Source: Selenomonas sp. AB3002 (lineage in GTDB: Bacteria > Bacillota > Negativicutes > Selenomonadales > Selenomonadaceae). Taken from it: 64,000 nt of DNA. The position numbers and the translations under genes are program-made. Location: positions 310,001-374,000 of the forward strand of contig NZ_JNIO01000008.1 of NCBI RefSeq assembly GCF_000702545.1, written 5' to 3'. Of the stretch, positions 59,226 through 64,000 are shown piece after piece. Below the pieces are notes generated by a model. The model was not told the origin of the DNA. It ran no database searches and was given only the letters and a program-made list of their open reading frames with translations. The first letter of the stretch is position 1. Each line of letters starts with the position of its first letter.

Positions 59226-60200
59226 TCAGGTGATGCTGTATTTTTCGTAAAGCTGATTTCTAAGTACCGCATTCTTGGTGGCCGAAAGTATCTCGTCTGT
59301 TTTTCCAAGTGCCAAAAGGTGGGCAATTAGGCGGGAGAGCCTGTCTTCACCTCTTGCCTCGCCTCTTGCTTCACCTCTTGCTTCACCTCTTGCTTCACCT
59401 CTTGACTCTGCCTCTTTTATAGAATTTTCCCATGCTCTGCACATATTGATCACCTCATCGTCATTTTTCAAATGTAAGTCGGTTCCCGTAGTGGTTTGGA
59501 TAAAATCGGCAGTATTTCTGTCGATGGCTTGCATACGCTTGTTATTCTGTATCCAGTCCATGTTGTCATCATGCTGATGTTTGAGGAATTGCATGGCAGC
59601 CCCCAGGCTGGTGCGAAATTTGTCGAAGTCTTGCTCATCCAGCAAATCAGGGGACAAGAGGTTCAACTTGTAGTCGGGTACGAACCGCAGGATTTGCTTG
59701 TCCTTCACCGCCAGCAGGTCATGGATGCTCTGGCAGCCATCCCAGTATTTGCCGCTTAGGTTCAGCACAATGGTAATTACGGGCTTCAGGCGGTCACCTT
59801 TGCCAAGGCCGGAGAGAAATTCATGGTAGGTTTGCTTTGGCTTGTCTTTGCGGCGCTGCTCGGTGATGAGTTCCACCTGCTCAGTGTAGCTCAGGGCATC
59901 ATATAGCATTGCCCGGACGGCCATAGCGTAATTGACTTTTGACTCAATTTCCAGACCAAGGATCAGGTAGATAGCCTGGTCATCATGTTGGGCAGCGTAG
60001 AGCCTTAGGATATCGCGGTATTTTTGCACATGTTTTCTGGCCTTGTTGCCATAGGGGATGGCGAGGGCTGTGGTATCCAGTTCATTCAAGTATTCAGGCT
60101 TGATGACGTTTTTGCCGTCATATATCCAGAAGTTGAAAATGTCGCAGAATCGTTCTTTGTTGGATAGGTAGGCCTTTGCCTCGGTATCAATTTTACCCAT
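59226..60200 (-). CDS. Rpn-family PD-(D/E)XK nuclease (transposase-like)
   Basis: About 324 residues from an ATG at 60200 with AAAGGAG upstream; the frame to 60311 is an unlikely extension. Rpn proteins are recombination-promoting DNA nucleases. Visible features are a conserved start (AKAYLSNKERFCDIFNFWIY), an ILGLEIESKVNYAMAVRAMLYDA segment carrying the E-x-x core of the nuclease, and a long helical C-terminal half. Near the end is a repeat of GEAR units (59355-59404) from a 12-base tandem repeat, then the tail DEILSATKNAVLRNQLYEKY, shared with the relic at 57582. Expressed alone between module 1 and gmd. Confidence 0.8.
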   Translation of the reverse strand: MGKIDTEAKAYLSNKERFCDIFNFWIYDGKNVIKPEYLNELDTTALAIPYGNKARKHVQKYRDILRLYAAQHDDQAIYLILGLEIESKVNYAMAVRAMLYDALSYTEQVELITEQRRKDKPKQTYHEFLSGLGKGDRLKPVITIVLNLSGKYWDGCQSIHDLLAVKDKQILRFVPDYKLNLLSPDLLDEQDFDKFRTSLGAAMQFLKHQHDDNMDWIQNNKRMQAIDRNTADFIQTTTGTDLHLKNDDEVINMCRAWENSIKEAESRGEARGEARGEARGEARGEDRLSRLIAHLLALGKTDEILSATKNAVLRNQLYEKYSIT

Positions 60201-60366
60201 GGTGCCGCTCCTTTCTCTCAGTATAGCACAAATTAAGTTGCCACAAAATGTTTTCCCTGTTACTTCAACGGAATATATGTTCTGTTTTAGGTTAATTATA
60301 ACATCTTGCATGATGATTGTATATATCTCTTGTAAATTTTCTCACTAATATGAAGGAGTGTTTCTA

Positions 60367-61389
60367 TTGAAAATTGCACTAATCACCAGCATCACCGGCC
60401 AGGATGGTTCCTATCTCACCGAGCTTCTGCTCGCTAAAGGCTACGAAGTTCACGGCATTATCCGCCGTCATAGCACACCTTGCACAGATCGCATTGATCA
60501 TCTCCTGTCAGACCCTGCCAACAGGGAGCGTCTTTTCCTCCACTATGGCGACCTGACGGATTCCTCTAACTTTCATCGTCTGCTCACGGAGATAAAGCCT
60601 GATGAGGTTTACAACTTGGCGGCTCAGTCCCATGTGGGAGTGTCCTTTGAGGTGCCAGAGTATACGGCTGAGGCTACCGGGGTGGGGACGGTGAAGATGC
60701 TGGAGGCTATTAGGCAGTCGGGACTGCCCATCAGGTTCTATCAGGCTTCCACTTCGGAGCTTTTCGGCGGCATTCCGGGGACGGCTCCACAGAGTGAGGC
60801 TACGCCTTTCTATCCCAAGTCTCCCTATGGGGCGGCGAAGCTCTACAGCTATTGGATCACCAAGAATTACCGTGAGGCCTATGGCATGTTTGCCTGCAAC
60901 GGCATTCTTTTCAACCATGAATCACCTCGCCAGGGCGAGACTTTCGTCACCCGCAAGATTACCTTGGCAGTGGGAAGGATTATGACTGGCAAGCAGGAGA
61001 AGCTGAGTCTGGGCAATATGGATGCCAAGCGTGACTGGGGCTTTGCCGGGGATTATGTGGAAGGCATGTGGCTCATGCTGCAGCAGGAGAAACCGGATGA
61101 TTTTGTCCTCGCTACCAATGAGACTCATACCGTCCGCGAATTCGTGGAACTGGCTTTCAAGGAAGCTGGCGTGGAAATCGAATGGCGTGGTGCCGGTGTG
61201 GAGGAAAAAGGCTACTGCAAGAAGACAGGCAAGCTCTTGGTAGATGTAGACCCGCAGTTCTTCCGTCCTGCCGAAGTTGAGCTGCTCTGGGGCGACTGCA
61301 CCAAGGCAGAAAAGGAACTGGGCTGGCAGCGCAAGGTCAGCTTCCCGCAGCTTGTGAAGATGATGGTAGGAGCAGACAGGATACAGTAA
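60367..61389 (+). CDS. gmd: GDP-mannose 4,6-dehydratase
   Basis: About 340 residues from TTG 60367 (GAAGGAGTG upstream; GTG 60358 alternative). It turns GDP-mannose into GDP-4-keto-6-deoxymannose, precursor of fucose, rhamnose or related deoxysugars. NADP motif [56 protein letters not shown], the Y-x-x-x-K in [12 protein letters not shown], and [17 protein letters not shown] are intact. A fucose-type reductase (fcl) is not present. The GDP-mannose supply genes manC and manB are only relics here, so the substrate must come from elsewhere in the genome. Confidence 0.95.
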   Translation: MKIALITSITGQDGSYLTELLLAKGYEVHGIIRRHSTPCTDRIDHLLSDPANRERLFLHYGDLTDSSNFHRLLTEIKPDEVYNLAAQSHVGVSFEVPEYTAEATGVGTVKMLEAIRQSGLPIRFYQASTSELFGGIPGTAPQSEATPFYPKSPYGAAKLYSYWITKNYREAYGMFACNGILFNHESPRQGETFVTRKITLAVGRIMTGKQEKLSLGNMDAKRDWGFAGDYVEGMWLMLQQEKPDDFVLATNETHTVREFVELAFKEAGVEIEWRGAGVEEKGYCKKTGKLLVDVDPQFFRPAEVELLWGDCTKAEKELGWQRKVSFPQLVKMMVGADRIQ

Positions 61390-61397
61390 AAAGTAAA

Positions 61398-61417
61398 AGC
61401 CGCCCCTGTGGGCGGCT
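61398..61417 (-). terminator. Terminator of the HicB gene, overlapping the 3' region of gmd
   Basis: AGCCGCCC-4-GGGCGGCT; T-rich sequence follows on the minus strand, so it serves the convergent hicB gene best. Confidence 0.7.
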
Positions 61418-61421
61418 GGAG

Positions 61422-61790
61422 TTAAGGAGCGACAGGTGAAGCGCTTTGGTTATCAATAATATCCACATAGGAGGATATAGCCTGTTCGACAAGCGCATTC
61501 ATAGAGATGTTCTTCTTCACTGCCTCTGCAGCAATACGTTTGTGCAAATCGGGACGGATGCGGACATTGAATAATCCACGGTACTCTTTCTCCGGCTCTT
61601 TGCCGACTTCTTTGCAAAAATCCAGATAGTCATCAACGGCAGCATGGAATTCAGCCTCTATGCGGGATGAATCCTCGCTTTCAAAAGTGACAAGGTCGTT
61701 GATGCCTTCAATCTTGCCATGCAAGAGCATCGCGTCTGCATCAAACTCTATGCGGGTGCAGTAACCTTTGTATTCCAGTGTGCTGTTCAT
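61422..61790 (-). CDS. HicB-family antitoxin without a recognisable toxin
   Basis: A 122-residue HicB-like protein. The N-terminal half (EYKGYCTRIEFDADAMLLHG, then IEGINDLVTFESED and VDDYLDFCKEVGKEP) is the degraded-RNase H fold of HicB; the C-terminal part (FNVRIRPDLHKRIAAEAVKKN, then SMNALVEQAI) is a ribbon-helix-helix DNA-binding domain. No HicA frame adjoins it. Upstream on the same strand is only a 21-codon frame starting ATGATCATG before the hicB ribosome binding site (AAGGAGATATC), perhaps a trimmed hicA end. A TATAAT lies about 100 bases upstream. It may act as an orphan regulator. Confidence 0.8.
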   Translation of the reverse strand: MNSTLEYKGYCTRIEFDADAMLLHGKIEGINDLVTFESEDSSRIEAEFHAAVDDYLDFCKEVGKEPEKEYRGLFNVRIRPDLHKRIAAEAVKKNISMNALVEQAISSYVDIIDNQSASPVAP

Positions 61791-61940
61791 ATTAGATATC
61801 TCCTTTGCTTTTCAGAGTGTCATGCAAGTCGCGAGTAGAAGAAGGGGACATGATCATTTTTTTGTAACTTGATTTTGGTTACATTATATCATTTTATAAT
61901 TATTTCGTCAATTTACGTCTTATTTTGGAGGAAGAATGTT

Positions 61941-62818
61941 TTGCACATAGTTCTACTATCCGGCGGCTCCGGCAAGCGCCTGTGGCCGTTGTCCAATGAC
62001 ATACGCTCGAAGCAGTTCATCCCACTGTTCCCGCAGGTGGATGGTTCGTATCTCTCCATGGTACAGAGAGTGTTTCGCCAGATCCGCAAGGTGGATAAAG
62101 GAGCAGATATCACTGTCGCAACCTCCAAGTCCCAGGTTTCCACCCTGAAGAATCAGCTGGGGAATAGAAAGACCTGGGCACCTGGAATACCCTGACGGAA
62201 ATCATGCAGGAGCCGTCTATCGGCAATGTCATCTTGGATGACAGCTGCCGGGATACCCATGTGGTGAATGAGATGGACATGCCTGTGCTGGTGATGGGAG
62301 GAAAGAGCCTGGTGGTAGCCGCCAGCCCGGAGGGGATACTGGTGTCCGACAAGGAGTCCTCCAGCCACATCAAGCCTTATGTGGAGAATCTCACCCAGCA
62401 GATTATGTTTGCAGAAAAATCCTGGGGTAGCTTCCAGATTATCGACGTGGAGGATGAGAGCCTTACTATCAAAGTCACTCTTAATGCGGGGCATGGCATG
62501 AATTACCACAGCCACGCGCATAGGCATGAGGTATGGACTGTTGTCAGTGGGGAAGGTACGGTCTTGCGGGATGGCGGGGAGAGAAACTTCAAAGTGGAAG
62601 AAGGCCATTCTGCTCTGAAGAGGGTAGAGGAGGCTTATATCAACAAGGGAGAAATCTCGAATCTTGATGGCCTGTCTGTAGACATGGGAAGCTGGCGCTT
62701 CAACCTGCGTGCTTCCAATACAGAGCCGCTTCTGAGGCTGAATGTGGAGAGCCGTGGAAACAGGAAGCTATGCATGGACAAGGCAGAAGAAATCCTCAGA
62801 ATTGTAAAGGATGATTAG
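61941..62818 (+). pseudogene. Collapsed manC-manB relic (mannose-1-P guanylyltransferase / phosphomannomutase)
   Basis: Start TTG 61941 after GGAGG. The first part, HIVLLSGGSGKRLWPLSNDI, then SKQFIPLFP, is the N-terminus of ManC-type guanylyltransferases. Near 62165 the frame breaks and jumps to the DLGTWNTLTEIMQE region some 200 residues later, so an internal deletion plus frameshift occurred. The C-terminal cupin of ManC follows (GMNYHSHAHRHEVWTVVSGEG), joined at about 62650 to GSWRFNLRASNTEPLLRLNV, the C-terminal end of phosphomannomutase ManB. One event thus fused pieces of two genes. Not functional as an enzyme; parts of the second frame (62204-62818) may still be translated. Confidence 0.8.
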
Positions 62819-62849
62819 CTGTAATTTATTTATAGGAGTGGAGGTAGCT

Positions 62850-63314
62850 ATGCAGGAATACAAAAGCAGAGCAGGAAGGCATAAAATCGCCTATAGTTAC
62901 ACCGGTGAATTCGATGCCTGGGTACCTGCCACCATGCAGTTCCTCGGCACTCTGATGCCGCCTACCCTCTCCAAGCGGGCGGCTGCTATGCTGCTACTGG
63001 TGGCGGGCATGGGCAATGAGGAGATAGTTTCCTTGACTGGGATGTGCATTCGCAGTGTCCGTGCCCTGCGAAAGACCATGGAAGAACAGGAGCCAACCTC
63101 TGAGCTTTTCGCCATCAAGCGTGGCAGCGGGAGGAAGAGAAAGACCGAGGGCATAGAGGAGCAGGTTTGTGGGGAGTTGGATACCGGTAACTATCGTACC
63201 AATAAGGCCGTGGCGGATATGCTGAAGGAGAAATTCGGCATCGATGCTTCGGTGAACTTGGCCGCCCGGCTGGTGAAGCGGTGGAAGCAGGCCCGGGAAG
63301 ATACTGCGGAGTAG
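62850..63314 (+). CDS. HTH protein of the duplicated two-gene module (copy 2)
   Basis: A 154-residue paralogue of the protein at 57911, colinear from the first residues (start MQEYKSRAGRHKI) and mostly identical in the HTH and C-terminal helices. The largest differences are a few surface residues (SLTGM for ELTGM, RTNKAVAD for QTHKDVAD). The ATG follows GGAGTGGAGG. An XRE gene again follows after 11 bases. The retention of both reading frames in both copies argues for function. It shares the IS630-orfA-like HTH pattern but no transposase catalytic domain. Confidence 0.7.
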   Translation: MQEYKSRAGRHKIAYSYTGEFDAWVPATMQFLGTLMPPTLSKRAAAMLLLVAGMGNEEIVSLTGMCIRSVRALRKTMEEQEPTSELFAIKRGSGRKRKTEGIEEQVCGELDTGNYRTNKAVADMLKEKFGIDASVNLAARLVKRWKQAREDTAE

Positions 63315-63325
63315 GTAAATGTGCT

Positions 63326-63688
63326 ATGGTTTGGAAGAATAAGTTTCATGAACTGATAAACGAATTGTGGAAACGGGCCAAAGACCAAAACCACAAAATG
63401 ACACAGGTGGAGTATGCCAGACGGCTCGGTGTAACCAGAAATGCTTTCCTGGGATGGCTGCGAGGTTCCGGGCAGCCTGATGTGGACGGTCTGGTCCGCA
63501 TCGCCAGTACAGAGAATGTCAGCCTATCCTGGCTGATGGGAGATGAACGGCCTAAAGCTGAGAACGAATTGCTTCAGGACGAGCAGACTATGCTTACCTT
63601 ATTCCGGGACATAAGTCCGGAGTACAAAGAGCATTTGTTGTGGCTGGCTAAACGATGGAAAGAGGCCGGAGAAAGTGCTGCTAAATAA
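63326..63688 (+). CDS. XRE-family regulator of the duplicated two-gene module (copy 2)
   Basis: A 120-residue paralogue of the protein at 58392. It starts MVWKNKFHELINELWKRAKDQN, then the HTH MTQVEYARRLGVTRNAFLGW. The middle (GSGQPDVDGLVRIASTENVSLSW) is nearly identical; the C-terminus is divergent (LFRDISPEYKEHLLWLAKRW) but keeps the helix. The ATG at 63326 has GGAGTAGG upstream. Closed by its own hairpin terminator. Confidence 0.75.
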   Translation: MVWKNKFHELINELWKRAKDQNHKMTQVEYARRLGVTRNAFLGWLRGSGQPDVDGLVRIASTENVSLSWLMGDERPKAENELLQDEQTMLTLFRDISPEYKEHLLWLAKRWKEAGESAAK

Positions 63689-63733
63689 AAGAATGCCTGC
63701 ATGTGACGGGACGCCGCATGCAGGCATTCTTTA
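63687..63733 (+). terminator. Intrinsic terminator of module copy 2
   Basis: AAGAATGCCTGCATG and CATGCAGGCATTCTT with a T-run; same layout as the terminator of copy 1 but with a different stem sequence. Confidence 0.9.
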
Positions 63734-63807
63734 AGTTGCCCAGTCTTCAATTTTCAGTCCTTGGAAGAAAGAAATAAGGTAAGGCTTTTTAATGTAGAAG
63801 ACATACC

Positions 63808-63839
63808 TTGACAGCAGTCATTATGGCAGGTAGTATACT
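63808..63839 (+). promoter_or_regulatory. Promoter of the last gene
   Basis: TTGACA (63808-63813), followed by TAGTAT at 17 bases spacing or TATACT at 20 bases. Confidence 0.6.
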
Positions 63840-63877
63840 GACTATGACATTCTATAGTGCAGAGGTGGCGGGACGGC

Positions 63878-64000
63878 ATGGATGATTTGAGATTTACGGA
63901 GTTCGAGCGGATTACTGAGGAGATTTTAGGGTGCTCCGGGGGGGCCTGCGGCATTGCAGAGCAGATGAAGTTCCTGCAGCTGCCCAATAGGGAAAAGGTG
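63878..64000 (+). CDS. Hypothetical protein, 3' end outside the window
   Basis: Forty-one codons from ATG 63878 (GAGGTGGCGG ribosome binding site), open to the window edge. The visible part, DDLRFTEFERITEEILGCSG, then GIAEQMKFLQLP, has a cluster of cysteines and glycines but no motif I recognise. It has its own promoter and GC content like the housekeeping genes, so it probably starts the region beyond the glycan locus. Confidence 0.6.
   Translation, partial: MDDLRFTEFERITEEILGCSGGACGIAEQMKFLQLPNREKV

Noticed and set aside
59355-59404. CRISPR-like short repeats
   Set aside because: The 12-base units are contiguous and in frame inside a protein gene, with no spacers.
61791-61862. A complete hicA toxin upstream of hicB
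   Set aside because: Only a 21-codon frame is present, without the conserved HicA histidine motif.
1-64000. tRNA or rRNA genes
   Set aside because: No GTTCGAATC-type T-loop with matching acceptor stem and no rRNA-like stretch was found on reading the window.

Overview
The window looks like chromosomal DNA from a diderm Firmicute of the Negativicutes, most likely a Selenomonas-like bacterium. This is an inference from gene content and style: a Tad/Flp pilus locus, psd-pssA phospholipid genes, pduX and cobO for corrinoids, queD/queE, a large divergent glutamine synthetase, many GTG/TTG starts behind strong AGGAGG-type ribosome binding sites, and a dTDP-rhamnose/GDP-sugar glycan locus. No taxonomic search was possible. 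No tRNA, rRNA or CRISPR array was seen.

Layout. 1-8.7 kb: the distal part of a Tad pilus operon on the plus strand (a truncated TadZ/CpaE-like gene, tadZ, tadB, flp pilin, a TadE-like pseudopilin, cpaF, tadC, a second pseudopilin, and a TadG-like protein), ended by a strong bidirectional terminator. 8.7-33.8 kb: housekeeping genes. These are a secreted SGNH hydrolase (minus strand), cobO, ilvD, trmL-murB, a beta-CASP nuclease, a TagA-type glycosyltransferase, psd-pssA, a membrane GT2, queD-queE, glnA behind a long structured 5' region, a secreted gluzincin, the ylxM-ffh-rpsP-khpA-ylqD-rimM-trmD operon, rpsO, pnp-pduX, a gamma carbonic anhydrase and ndk. A hairpin-shaped MITE-like repeat follows ndk.

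34-63.7 kb: an accessory surface-glycan region. It opens with an XRE repressor gene divergent from a consensus promoter that overlaps a perfect palindrome, so the locus is probably repressed by that regulator. Next come a DUF4422 protein, a GT2, ugd, a repeat-built Rossmann-type protein and a 1596-residue glycosyltransferase with four apparent catalytic modules. From about 45.1 to 55 kb the DNA becomes visibly AT-rich and damaged. It holds an asparagine-synthase-like gene split by a G8 tract, a broken methyltransferase, a GT2 interrupted by a complete IS4-family element with target duplication, acetyltransferase fragments, a GT92 gene and an AbiH anti-phage gene, the last two each preceded by a copy of a ~147-bp direct repeat. 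Then follow rmlA-rmlC-rmlB, fragments of Rpn and RelB genes, gmd, an orphan HicB, a collapsed manC/manB relic, and two copies of a two-gene HTH+XRE module.

How it works together. The front of the window builds a type IV-class Tad adhesin. The middle carries translation, SRP, RNA turnover, cofactor and envelope-lipid functions. The end makes activated sugars (UDP-glucuronate, dTDP-4-keto-rhamnose, GDP-4-keto-6-deoxymannose) and assembles a surface polysaccharide whose structure is probably variable, given the phase-variation-like tract, insertion sequence, gene relics and mobile or defence genes.
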